This document shows, in pieces, positions 1 through 7,789 of a stretch of 64,000 nucleotides of DNA. Below the pieces are notes generated by a model that worked only from the letters and a program-made list of their open reading frames with translations, was not told the origin of the DNA and ran no database searches. Each line of letters starts with the position of its first letter. Position 1 is the first letter of the stretch. The position numbers and the translations under genes are program-made. The DNA is from Pseudaeromonas aegiceratis (GTDB lineage: Bacteria > Pseudomonadota > Gammaproteobacteria > Enterobacterales > Aeromonadaceae): positions 868,001 to 932,000 of the forward strand of contig NZ_CP158016.1 in assembly GCF_046254905.1 (NCBI RefSeq), given 5' to 3'.

Positions 1-81
1 CGTCATGCCGGCGGCCATCAGTTGCAGACAGGTGTGGCTGCCGATGTAACCCGTGCCACCCGTGACCAGAACTCGTAACAT
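1..81 (-). CDS. galE: UDP-glucose 4-epimerase, N-terminal fragment (runs off the left edge)
   Basis: Only the first 27 codons lie in the window. They read MLRVLVTGGTGYIGSHTCLQ and onward, the NAD-binding Rossmann start (TGGTGYIGSH, the GxxGxxG motif) of GalE, nearly identical to the E. coli protein. GalE interconverts UDP-galactose and UDP-glucose in the cytoplasm (Leloir pathway), the step that disposes of galactose released by the galactanases and beta-galactosidase in this locus. An AAGGAG ribosome-binding site sits just upstream of the ATG. A GalR-type operator (124-139) lies about 45 bp upstream, so it is probably repressed by the divergent galR. Whether galT, galK and galM follow cannot be seen. 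Confidence 0.93.
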   Translation of the reverse strand, partial: MLRVLVTGGTGYIGSHTCLQLMAAGMT

Positions 82-123
82 AAATGACTCCTTGAACCCC
101 CGGCTTACCTGATGTGCGGGTCT

Positions 124-139
124 GTGTAATCGCTTACCC
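124..139. promoter_or_regulatory. gal-type operator before galE
   Basis: GTGTAATCGCTTACCC matches the E. coli GalR/GalS operator consensus GTGTAAnCGnTTnCAC at nearly all fixed positions. It lies in the divergent galE-galR spacer, close to galE. Confidence 0.7.
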
Positions 140-265
140 TTAAATTTATGCCTCCCGGGGGCATTTGGGAAGAGGTGAGTACCGGCTATTCGTGAACAGT
201 CTCACAAAATGCCGGCTTTTTGCGTCAGGGGACCTGTGTGTTGTGTAACGATGAGTGTAAATGCT

Positions 266-281
266 TGTGATGTGTGTCACT
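266..281. promoter_or_regulatory. Candidate CRP site in the galE-galR spacer
   Basis: TGTGA, six bases, TCACT: one mismatch from the CRP consensus TGTGA-N6-TCACA. The rest of the 323-bp spacer (82-404) holds the gal operator at 124-139 and a TATATT hexamer near 353 that could serve galR. Confidence 0.5.
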
Positions 282-404
282 GTTGTGACCTGCCCGGCCG
301 GGGTGGCGGGAAATAATGCTGGGGTTTCAAAATAAAAGACCGGTATATTTCCCGAGCGTCTAACTGGGGTCTTATGTTGTTTCTACTGAACGAGAATAGA
401 AAAG

Positions 405-1421
405 ATGGCAACCATCAAAGATGTTGCACGTTTGTCTGGCGTGTCTGTCGCCACAGTGTCACGGGTTATCAATAATTCGCCCAAGGCGAGCCAGGCCTCC
501 CGCGATGCGGTGTTCAAGGCCATGGCCGAGCTGAAATATCATCCCAATGCCAACGCACGGGCCCTGGCCCACCAGAGTGCCGAGACCCTCGGCCTGGTGG
601 TGGCGGATGTGTCGGATCCCTTCTTCGGCACCATGGTCAAGGCGGTGGAGCAGGTGGCGCAGAACACCGGCAACTTCCTGCTGATCAGCAATGGCTACCA
701 CGACGCCAAGAAGGAGCGTCAGGCCATAGAGCAGCTCATTCGTCACCGCTGTGCCGGTCTGGTGGTGCATGCCAAGATGCTGCCGGATGAGGAGCTGGCC
801 CAGCTGATGGGGCACATTCCCGGCATGGTGATCATCAACCGTACCGTGCCCGGTTTTGAGAACCGCTGTATCGCCCTGGATGATCGCTACGGTTCCTGGC
901 TGGCGACCCGCCATCTGATCCAGGAGGGGCATAAGAAGATCGGCTTTCTGTGTTCCAATCACCTGATTTCCGATGCCGAAGAGCGGCTGGATGGCTATGT
1001 GCAGGCCCTGCAGGAGCACGGCATCGAGGTGGATGAACGCCTCATCTCCCGGGGTGGCCCGAACGAGGAGGGGGGTGAGGAGGCCATGACGGAGCTGCTG
1101 GGCCGTGGCCGCAACTTCACGGCGGTCGTCTGCTATAACGACTCCATGGCGGCGGGGGCCCTGTCGGTGTTGAGCGACAACGGCATCGAGGTGCCCCAAG
1201 ACATCTCACTGGTGGGCTTCGACGATGTGCTCATCGCCCGCTACCTGCGGCCCAAGCTCACCACCATCCGCTACCCTGTCTCCGCCATGGCCACCCAGGC
1301 GGCGGAGCTGGCCCTCGCCTTGGCCCATCAGGATGAGGAACCGGATGTCGAGATGCCGGAGATCACCAACATGTTCAGTCCGACTCTGGTCCGGCGTCAC
1401 TCGGTGAGAAATCTGCCCTGA
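405..1421 (+). CDS. galR: LacI-family galactose repressor GalR/GalS
   Basis: The 338-residue protein has an N-terminal LacI helix-turn-helix (residues 2-25, IKDVARLSGVSVATVSRVIN) and hinge helix (HPNANARALA, about 47-56), followed by a periplasmic-binding-like sensor domain. Similarity to E. coli GalR/GalS is very strong throughout (VGLV-type start, DVSDPFFG, RHRCAGLVVHAKM, FENRCIALDDRYG, C-terminal FSPTLVRRHSV), so the inducer is probably D-galactose. It is divergent from galE and upstream of the galactan genes. Operators of its expected class recur at many promoters in the first 21 kb, so it likely controls the whole locus. A terminator follows at 1441-1464. GalR versus GalS cannot be told apart here. 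Confidence 0.93.
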   Translation: MATIKDVARLSGVSVATVSRVINNSPKASQASRDAVFKAMAELKYHPNANARALAHQSAETLGLVVADVSDPFFGTMVKAVEQVAQNTGNFLLISNGYHDAKKERQAIEQLIRHRCAGLVVHAKMLPDEELAQLMGHIPGMVIINRTVPGFENRCIALDDRYGSWLATRHLIQEGHKKIGFLCSNHLISDAEERLDGYVQALQEHGIEVDERLISRGGPNEEGGEEAMTELLGRGRNFTAVVCYNDSMAAGALSVLSDNGIEVPQDISLVGFDDVLIARYLRPKLTTIRYPVSAMATQAAELALALAHQDEEPDVEMPEITNMFSPTLVRRHSVRNLP

Positions 1422-1440
1422 TTGAATCCATTCTCTGCAG

Positions 1441-1464
1441 CCCGGCCCTAGTGCCGGGTTTTTT
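1441..1464 (+). terminator. Rho-independent terminator of galR
   Basis: CCCGGC, a 6-base loop, GCCGGG, then six T. Confidence 0.85.
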
Positions 1465-1476
1465 ATTGCTCAATCA

Positions 1477-1492
1477 CTGTAATCGATAACAC
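1477..1492. promoter_or_regulatory. gal-type operator, distal site of the porin promoter
   Basis: CTGTAATCGATAACAC matches the gal operator consensus well. Its centre is 175 bp upstream of the centre of the second operator at 1652-1667, so the pair could form a repression loop as the two gal operators of E. coli do. Confidence 0.6.
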
Positions 1493-1595
1493 TTGTTATA
1501 TTTCAAATAAACTCTTATTTATCAACTGCTTGTTGCTCGCGCGCGGTTCGGTCTATATTTTTGGTAACTTTTTCATATGGAAACAGATCATTTTT

Positions 1596-1639
1596 TGTGA
1601 GTTCTATCATGTCGTCGAGGGAGAGCTTGTCACTATAAT
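1596..1639 (+). promoter_or_regulatory. Putative class II CRP-dependent promoter of the porin gene
   Basis: A perfect TATAAT lies at 1634-1639 with no good -35 box. A CRP-like element (TGTGA, six bases, TCATG; 1596-1611) is centred at about -42 relative to a start near 1646, the class II position. This fits glucose-repressed expression. Confidence 0.5.
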
Positions 1640-1651
1640 CCGCTCGTGCCA

Positions 1652-1667
1652 GTGAAAACGCTTACCT
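1652..1667. promoter_or_regulatory. gal-type operator, proximal site of the porin promoter
   Basis: GTGAAAACGCTTACCT lies immediately downstream of the TATAAT box, at about +6 to +21 of the expected transcript, where a bound LacI-family repressor would block initiation. Confidence 0.6.
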
Positions 1668-1720
1668 GGCAAGTCTGGCTGATATAACAAAGTTACAGTG
1701 CAATCACAAAAGGAATCCCT

Positions 1721-2974
1721 ATGAAAGCGAAACTGCTCTCTGCCTCCGTGGCAATGGCCCTCGCAATGACCGCGACCGCCGCCTCTGCGGTCGACTTCCA
1801 CGGTTACTTCCGCTCCGGCGTCGGTGTCTCCAAAGACGGTGGCACCACAGAGTGGAACAAGAACTACGTTGGCCGTCTGGGTAACGAAGCCGATACCTAC
1901 GGTGAAATCCAGTTGGGCCAGGAGCTGTACAACAAGGGCGGTGCCAGCTTCTACGTCGACAGCATGATCGCCGTGAGTTCCGATGGCTCCAACGACTGGG
2001 AGGACACCTCCAGCAGCGACGCCGACTTCGCCCTGACCCAGTTCAACGTGCAGGCCAAGGGGCTGTTCTCCAGCAACCCGGGTGCCGTGGTGTGGGCCGG
2101 TAAGCGTTACTACCAACGTCATGACCTGCACATCGTCGACTACAAGTACTGGAACATCTCCGGTGCCGGTGCCGGTATCGAGAACATTCAGGCCGGTCCA
2201 GGGGCCTTCTCCCTGGCCTGGATCCGTCAGGACACCAACAACGCCTCCGGCAGTGAAGGGGCGCTGAACAACAACTTCCTGGATATCCGGTACGCCGGCT
2301 TCAAGCCGTGGGAAGGGGCCTGGACCGAGTTCGGTGTGAGCTATGCCCTGAAGAATGCCACCGATGCCCAAGATGACGCCGGTACCTACGACGACATGAA
2401 GGACAGTCTGATGGCCACCGCCGAGATCAGCCAGTACTTCGCCTCAACCGGCATCAACGAGAAGTTTGTGGTGCAGTTTGCCAACAACGCCCTGGCTCAC
2501 AACGTGATCGACCAAGGCGGTGGCTGGATCGATGCCTGGAGTGGTGACAACTCCAGTGCCAAGGGCTGGCGTTTCATCAACAACGGTGAGCTGCCCTTCG
2601 ACAAGTTCGTGCTGAACTATGTGCTGACCTACGGTCATGCCGAGGATTACGGCGACTACATCGACAAGACCGACATGTTCTCCCTGGTGGGTCGTGCCCA
2701 GTACCAATGGACCGATCTCATGAAGACCATCTTTGAAGCCGGTACCTTCACCAAGGACACCGACTACACCTCAGGTTCTTCCTGGAAGGATGCTGGTCAG
2801 AAGTACACCCTGGCCCAAGCCTGGTCTGCCGGCCCCGGTTTTTGGGCCCGTCCGGAACTGCGCGTCTACGCTACCTACCTGAAGGACGGTGGCGACGGCG
2901 ACAACCTGAGCTTCAACAGCAGCGCCGACGACAACACCTGGAACTTCGGTGTGCAAGCCGAAGCCTGGTGGTAA
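1721..2974 (+). CDS. LamB-family outer-membrane porin, probable galacto-oligosaccharide channel
   Basis: The 417-residue protein has a signal peptide (cleavage near ASA-VDFHGY, residue 23) and then the maltoporin start HGYFRSGVGVS, with alternating beta strands and a C-terminal aromatic end (QAEAWW). This is the LamB/GanL type of 18-strand trimeric sugar porin. It is the first gene before three galactanases and sits under an apparent GalR/CRP promoter, so galactan fragments rather than maltodextrins are the likely cargo. An AAAGGA ribosome-binding site supports the ATG. A hairpin with a T run (3002-3025) follows and would lower expression of the downstream enzymes relative to the porin. Confidence 0.9.
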   Translation: MKAKLLSASVAMALAMTATAASAVDFHGYFRSGVGVSKDGGTTEWNKNYVGRLGNEADTYGEIQLGQELYNKGGASFYVDSMIAVSSDGSNDWEDTSSSDADFALTQFNVQAKGLFSSNPGAVVWAGKRYYQRHDLHIVDYKYWNISGAGAGIENIQAGPGAFSLAWIRQDTNNASGSEGALNNNFLDIRYAGFKPWEGAWTEFGVSYALKNATDAQDDAGTYDDMKDSLMATAEISQYFASTGINEKFVVQFANNALAHNVIDQGGGWIDAWSGDNSSAKGWRFINNGELPFDKFVLNYVLTYGHAEDYGDYIDKTDMFSLVGRAQYQWTDLMKTIFEAGTFTKDTDYTSGSSWKDAGQKYTLAQAWSAGPGFWARPELRVYATYLKDGGDGDNLSFNSSADDNTWNFGVQAEAWW

Positions 2975-3001
2975 GTGTCAAATTACTTGGGGTAGAGAGA
3001 A

Positions 3002-3025
3002 GGGGGCCGTCAGGCTCCCTTTTTT
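3002..3025 (+). terminator. Terminator or attenuator between porin and galactanase genes
   Basis: GGGGGCC, a short loop, GGCTCCC (one G-U pair), then six T. It probably reduces rather than abolishes read-through into the GH53 genes, for which no separate promoter is obvious. Confidence 0.6.
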
Positions 3026-3064
3026 CATCTGGCGGATGCCGCAGCGACAGAAGGAGAGGGCAAG

Positions 3065-4165
3065 ATGTTGAGCGGGATGATGCGGGGATTACTGGCCATG
3101 GCTTGGCTGTGCAGCCTGCCGGCCTGGGCGTTTATTCGCGGCGCCGATGTGTCGGGCCTGCCGCAGTTGGAGGCGCAAGGCGCCCACTACAGCGACGAGC
3201 AGGGCCAGGCGGATCTGCTGGTGATCCTCAAACGTAATGGCTTCAATGCGGTGCGGCTGCGGGTCTGGAACCAGCCTGGGCAGGATCCCCGCTTCCCGGC
3301 CAACCAGAGCGGCCCCGAGGGCTACAGCAGTCCGGCCCAGGTGGTGGCCATGGCCAGGCGGGCCCAGGCGCTGGGGCTGGAGGTCATGATCGACTTCCAC
3401 TACAGCGACTGGTGGGCCGATCCCAGCAAGCAGTACATCCCGGTGGCCTGGGCAGACATGAGGGTGCCCGAGATGACCCAGGCCCTGGCGGACTTCACCC
3501 GCCAGACCCTGCAGCAGCTGAAACAGGCCGGCGTCACCCCCAAGTGGGTGCAACTGGGCAACGAGATCACCCATGGCCTGCTCTGGCCAGTGGGTAAGGT
3601 GCCCCAGTGGGATAATCTGGCGGGCTTTCTCAAGGCCGGTGGCGCCGCGGTGAAGGAGGTCTTTCCCCAGGCGCAGCTCGTCCTGCACCTGGATTGTGGC
3701 GGCGATAACCGCAGCGCCCGGCGCTGGTTCGATACCATCACGGGCCTGAACGTGCCCTACGACCTGATCGGCCTCTCCTTCTATCCTGTGTGGCATGGCT
3801 CCTTGGCCCAGCTCACCGCCAACCTCACCGATCTCCAGGCCCGCTACCACAAGCCGCTGATGGTGGTGGAGGCGGCCTATCCCTGGACCACCCAGAACGG
3901 CGATCAGGAGCAGAACATCTATACCGACACCGGGCCGGAGACGGATCCCATGACACCCGCAGGACAGGCGGCCTATCTGACTCGCTTGAACCAGGCTGTA
4001 ACCGCCGCCGGCGGGGAAGGGATCTTCTACTGGGCGCCGGAGTGGATACCCACCCCGGGGGCGGGGAAGAACGCCGTCACCGGTTGGGACAACGTCACCC
4101 TGTTTGACTTCGACGGCCGCGCCCTGCCGGGTCTGAAGGCCCTGGGCCAGGGAGTGACGCCATGA
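3065..4165 (+). CDS. GH53 endo-beta-1,4-galactanase (exported), copy 1
   Basis: The 366-residue protein has a signal peptide (about 1-22, ending AWA) and a single (beta/alpha)8 GH53 domain. The acid/base Glu167 (VQLGNEITHG) and nucleophile Glu269 (MVVEAAYPW) are both present, with the family motifs RLRVWN and DFHYSDWWADP. It cleaves beta-1,4-galactan of pectic type I arabinogalactan, here probably in the periplasm or outside. It lacks the long loop of the Bacillus enzyme type and forms one subgroup with the next two genes. The stop overlaps the next start by four bases (ATGA), so translation is coupled. AAGGAG precedes the ATG. Confidence 0.93.
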   Translation: MLSGMMRGLLAMAWLCSLPAWAFIRGADVSGLPQLEAQGAHYSDEQGQADLLVILKRNGFNAVRLRVWNQPGQDPRFPANQSGPEGYSSPAQVVAMARRAQALGLEVMIDFHYSDWWADPSKQYIPVAWADMRVPEMTQALADFTRQTLQQLKQAGVTPKWVQLGNEITHGLLWPVGKVPQWDNLAGFLKAGGAAVKEVFPQAQLVLHLDCGGDNRSARRWFDTITGLNVPYDLIGLSFYPVWHGSLAQLTANLTDLQARYHKPLMVVEAAYPWTTQNGDQEQNIYTDTGPETDPMTPAGQAAYLTRLNQAVTAAGGEGIFYWAPEWIPTPGAGKNAVTGWDNVTLFDFDGRALPGLKALGQGVTP

Positions 4166-5307
4166 GTATTCTTGCTGAGTTCACCCATGGATGGCGACGC
4201 CAGGCGCTAGTCCTGCTGCTGGCGGTCGGTCCCCTGGCAGTGGCCCAGGCCGCGCCAATTATCGGCGCCGATGTCTCTCACCTGCCGCAACTGGAGGCTG
4301 CCGGTGCCCAATTTTATGACCAGGATGCTGAGGCGCCTGAGGACCTGTTGCGGATCCTAAAACGCAATGGCTTCAACCGTATCCGCCTGAAGGTCTGGAA
4401 CGAGCCGGGGAAATACCCTGTGTTCCCGTCGGATCAGAGTGGGCCGGAAGGCTATAACAACCCGGCCCACGTGGTGGCCATGGCCAAGCGGGCCCAGGCC
4501 GCCGGCCTCCAGGTGATGATCGACTTCCACTACAGCGACTGGTGGGCGGATCCGGGCAAGCAGAGCCTGCCGGTGGCGTGGCGCAACCTGGATGCTGCCC
4601 AGGTCAGTGAGCGGCTGTATGCCTTCACCTACGCTGTGATGAGTCAGCTCAAGGATGCCGGGGTGACGCCGGCCGAGGTGCAGGTGGGCAACGAGATCAG
4701 CAACGGCATGCTCTGGCCATTGGGCCGGGTGCCGCAGTGGGACAACCTGGCGCGCTTTATCCAGGCCGGCGCCCGGGCGGTGAAGGCGGTGTCGCCGAGT
4801 TCGCGGGTGGTGCTGCATCTGGACGCGGGCGCAGACAACGCCCGTTGCCGTCGCTGGTTCGATGCCATGGTGGCCCGAGGCGTGCCGTTTGATGTGATTG
4901 GCCTGTCATTCTATCCGGTGTGGCATGGCGCCTTGGCCGAACTCCAGCAGAACATGGACGATCTGAGCCGGCGCTACGACAAGCCGGTGATGGTGGTGGA
5001 GACCGCCTACCCCTGGACCCGGGACAACGGCGATAGTCAGAAGAACATCTACACCAGCACAGGCCCCGAAACTTTCCCCATGACGCCAGCTGGCCAGCAG
5101 GCGTTCTTGCGTGCCCTCTGGCAGACGGTCAAGCGGGTGCCCGAGGGGCGCGGCGCAGGGGTGATCTACTGGGAGCCGGACTTTATTCCCCAAGCTGGGG
5201 CGGGCTGGAAGGTCGGTGCCGGCGACGAGTGGGACAACGTCACCCTGTTCGATTTTGCCGGTCGCGCGTTGCCGGGGCTGAAGACCTTTGCGGAGGCGGC
5301 ACAATGA
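4162..5307 (+). CDS. GH53 endo-beta-1,4-galactanase (exported), copy 2
   Basis: The 381-residue protein has an N-terminal extension and signal peptide (about 1-31, ending AQA) before the GH53 barrel. Catalytic residues are Glu178 (VQVGNEISNG) and Glu280 (MVVETAYPW). It closely resembles its two neighbours and most likely arose by tandem duplication. It overlaps the upstream and the downstream gene by four bases each (ATGA junctions), making a three-gene coupled cassette. Location is likely periplasmic or secreted. Substrate or cleavage pattern may differ between copies but cannot be read from sequence. Confidence 0.93.
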   Translation: MSILAEFTHGWRRQALVLLLAVGPLAVAQAAPIIGADVSHLPQLEAAGAQFYDQDAEAPEDLLRILKRNGFNRIRLKVWNEPGKYPVFPSDQSGPEGYNNPAHVVAMAKRAQAAGLQVMIDFHYSDWWADPGKQSLPVAWRNLDAAQVSERLYAFTYAVMSQLKDAGVTPAEVQVGNEISNGMLWPLGRVPQWDNLARFIQAGARAVKAVSPSSRVVLHLDAGADNARCRRWFDAMVARGVPFDVIGLSFYPVWHGALAELQQNMDDLSRRYDKPVMVVETAYPWTRDNGDSQKNIYTSTGPETFPMTPAGQQAFLRALWQTVKRVPEGRGAGVIYWEPDFIPQAGAGWKVGAGDEWDNVTLFDFAGRALPGLKTFAEAAQ

Positions 5308-6341
5308 CGGAGTTTGCCAACGGCGCCGATATCTCCTCCCTGCCGGAGTGGGAACAGGCCGGCATGCGCTATTGCGAGGGGGGGGAGCCTCGGGATCTGC
5401 TGGCGATCCTGCGCCAGCAGGGGGTGAACGCCCTGCGCATCAAGGTGTGGAACGAGCCGGGTGTGGCCGATGTCTTTCCGGCCAATCAGGGCCATCCCCT
5501 AGGCTTCAACAATCCCGATCAGGTCTTGGCCCTGGCCCGCCGGGCCCATGCCCTGGGTTTTCGCCTGATGCTGGATTTTCACTACAGCGACTGGTGGGCG
5601 GATCCGGCCAAGCAGTTTATGCCCCGGGCCTGGCTGGGACTGCCTCTGGCTGTCGTTTGCCAGCGTCTGTATGACTTCACCCATGCACTGCTGGCCCGCT
5701 TGGCGGCCGAGGGCATCCAGGCGGAGTGGGTACAGGTGGGCAACGAGATCACCCATGGCCTGCTCTGGCCATTGGGCATGCTGCCGGGCCACTGGCCTGC
5801 CCTGGCCCAGCTGCTGCGGGCCGGGTGTGCGGCAGTCAAGGCGGCTCAGCCCCAGGCCCGGACTGTACTGCACCTGGACGCCGGCGGTGATGGGGATCTG
5901 TATGGGCGCTGGTTCGCCCAGGCCCAGGCGTTGGGGGTGGACTGGGATGCCATCGGGCTCTCGTTTTACCCCTGCTGGCACGGCCCCCAGGCTGCCCTGG
6001 CGGACAACCTGGCCCGGCTGGCGGCACGCTATGCCAAGCCCTTGCTGGTGGTGGAGACCGCCTATCCCTGGCGGCTGGATGCGGCGCGCAACCAGCACTG
6101 GCTGATGCAGCACACGGGGGCCGAAACCTATCCGGCCAGCCCGGCGGGGCAGGCGGCCTTCCTGCGGGATTTGCGGCGGCTGGTGCAGGCGGTGCCCAAC
6201 GGCCTGGGCCAGGGGCTCTTCTACTGGGAGCCGGCCATGGGGGCCAAGCCCGGCGAGCGCTTTGGTGTCTGGCAGAACGTCACCCTGTTTGACGAGGGGG
6301 GGGAACCCTTGCCGGGTCTGGCGGCCCTGGGGGGAGGCTGA
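5304..6341 (+). CDS. GH53 endo-beta-1,4-galactanase lacking a signal peptide (cytoplasmic), copy 3
   Basis: Starting at the ATG of the ATGA overlap gives a 345-residue protein (MTEFANGADISSLPEWE) whose GH53 fold begins at once, with no signal peptide. Catalytic residues are Glu148 (VQVGNEITHG) and Glu251 (LVVETAYPW), and the family motif DFHYSDWWADP is intact, so it should be active. It would act on imported galacto-oligosaccharides alongside the GH42 beta-galactosidase. A longer in-frame reading from 5229 exists, but it lacks a ribosome-binding site and runs through the previous gene. The gene ends the porin-galactanase cluster; no strong terminator was seen after it. Confidence 0.88.
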   Translation: MTEFANGADISSLPEWEQAGMRYCEGGEPRDLLAILRQQGVNALRIKVWNEPGVADVFPANQGHPLGFNNPDQVLALARRAHALGFRLMLDFHYSDWWADPAKQFMPRAWLGLPLAVVCQRLYDFTHALLARLAAEGIQAEWVQVGNEITHGLLWPLGMLPGHWPALAQLLRAGCAAVKAAQPQARTVLHLDAGGDGDLYGRWFAQAQALGVDWDAIGLSFYPCWHGPQAALADNLARLAARYAKPLLVVETAYPWRLDAARNQHWLMQHTGAETYPASPAGQAAFLRDLRRLVQAVPNGLGQGLFYWEPAMGAKPGERFGVWQNVTLFDEGGEPLPGLAALGGG

Positions 6342-6530
6342 CCCGGCAGGCCCTCGCCTCGCCCCTGGACATCGGCTGGCCCCATGTCCACCTGTTTTAT
6401 TAACCACTTGTTTATTATGGAGTTGTTGATAAGACAGGATTTGATTTTGTGGCAATAATGATTGACATATACTTGAGGTCGTTAATCCATTGGGCCCGGT
6501 CACGGCCGGGCCTTGCCACGAGGGGACGGG

Positions 6531-7289
6531 ATGGCACGTCGTGGGGGCTGGTTTTGGATCTGGCTGGGACTGCTGGGCGTGCCGGGCTGGGGCGCGGCCC
6601 AGCCGTTGGCCGAGGATGCGCCCATCAGCTTCATCACAGAAGAGTGGGCCCCCTACAACTACATGCAAGATGGTCGCCTGGGCGGGGTCTCGGTCAAGCT
6701 GGTGCAGGCCCTGCAGGCGGCGTTGGGCCGGCAGGATCCCATCCGCGTCTACCCCAGCATGCGGGCGAAACTCCTCCTGGAGTCCCAGCCCCGCACCATG
6801 ATGTTTTCCATGTTCCGCACCCGGAAGCGGGAGACCCGCTACAAGTGGATCGGCCCCATCGGGCGGGACGCCATCTATTTTTACCAGCGCCCGGACAGTG
6901 CGCTGCAGATCCACAGCCTGGCGGATGCCAAATCGGTCTCCGTCATCGCCTGCCGGCAGGCGGGCCTCGTCTACAACAGCCTGGTGGCGGCGGGGTTTAC
7001 CAACCTGGATGCCGGGGCCTACAGCAGTCAGCAGGTGTACGGCAAGTTGCTGCGGGGCCGGGCCGATCTGGCCGTCAGCGACTCGCCCCTGGGGGTGCGC
7101 CATCTGTTGCGCCAGTGGGGCTTGCCGGCGACGGCGCTGAAGCAGACCCAGGTGCAGCTACTGGCCTCGGATCTCTATATCGCGGCCTCGCTGGATTTTT
7201 CCGATGCGGAGATCGCCCGCTGGCAGGAGGCACTGGACAGCCTCAAGGCCCAGGGCAGGCTGGATCAGCTGTATCAGACGTTGGAATAG
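6531..7289 (+). CDS. Family 3 extracellular solute-binding protein, orphan
   Basis: The 252-residue protein has a signal peptide (about 1-24, ending GAA) and an SBP_bac_3 domain: ISFITEEWAPYNYMQDG at the start, SMFRTRKRETRYKWIGPI in the middle and the C-terminal helix ALDSLKAQGRLDQLYQTLE. Such proteins bind amino acids or other small polar molecules in the periplasm. No permease or ATPase of that family is adjacent, so it may feed a distant transporter or act as a sensor. The ATG at 6531 is chosen because GAGGGG lies 6-8 bp before it; a TTG at 6513 in frame is less likely. A TTGACA (6462-6467) may be its -35 box. Confidence 0.8.
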   Translation: MARRGGWFWIWLGLLGVPGWGAAQPLAEDAPISFITEEWAPYNYMQDGRLGGVSVKLVQALQAALGRQDPIRVYPSMRAKLLLESQPRTMMFSMFRTRKRETRYKWIGPIGRDAIYFYQRPDSALQIHSLADAKSVSVIACRQAGLVYNSLVAAGFTNLDAGAYSSQQVYGKLLRGRADLAVSDSPLGVRHLLRQWGLPATALKQTQVQLLASDLYIAASLDFSDAEIARWQEALDSLKAQGRLDQLYQTLE

Positions 7290-7347
7290 CCCGCCACTGT
7301 GGCGTCAGGGAGCGGCGTCCCATGGCGGGACGCCAGGCGTGCGCTGA

Positions 7348-7677
7348 TTAGATCAGGGTGAACAACAGGCCTAAGGCGAGCAGGGGCAGGGCCCACCATT
7401 TGACGGGGATCCAGAACAGATCGTGTTTGGCCTTCAGCTCCATCTCGGTCTGGGTCTGTTTGTCGATCACCACGCGACCGGGACGGGATTCGAGCTTGCG
7501 GCCCAGCCACCAGACCGCCAGTGCGGCCGGTAGGAAGTCCACCAGCCAGACCCAGCTGTGGTTCATGCGAAAGGCCGGCGTGCCGGTCACCTTGTCCACC
7601 AGCAGTTCCATGGCTAGCACCATGACCACCACGATAAAGGGCACGGCAATGCCCCAGCCTCGCCAGATAACAATCAT
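7348..7677 (-). CDS. Small inner-membrane protein of unknown function
   Basis: 109 residues with three hydrophobic segments: about 8-26, 45-60 and 91-109. A charged cytoplasmic-looking stretch (LESRPGRVVIDKQTQTEMELKAKHD) is split between the second and third. I do not recognise the family. It lies downstream of, and on the same strand as, the GH53 gene at 7790, but a terminator (7757-7782) separates them, so co-transcription is doubtful. An AAGGAGT ribosome-binding site precedes the ATG. Confidence 0.65.
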   Translation of the reverse strand: MIVIWRGWGIAVPFIVVVMVLAMELLVDKVTGTPAFRMNHSWVWLVDFLPAALAVWWLGRKLESRPGRVVIDKQTQTEMELKAKHDLFWIPVKWWALPLLALGLLFTLI

Positions 7678-7756
7678 TTCGACTCCTTACTCGATCCTTG
7701 GCGGGAAAAGCCGCTAGTGTGCGACGCTTGGCTTTCGGATTCAATTGTTACGTTAG

Positions 7757-7782
7757 AAAAGAGCCCGACCTGGGGCGGGCTC
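7757..7782 (-). terminator. Terminator of the minus-strand galactanase unit
   Basis: On the minus strand: GAGCCCG, 8-base loop, CGGGCTC, then TTTT. It lies 7 bp past the GH53 stop. Confidence 0.75.
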
Positions 7783-7789
7783 GGTTGAG

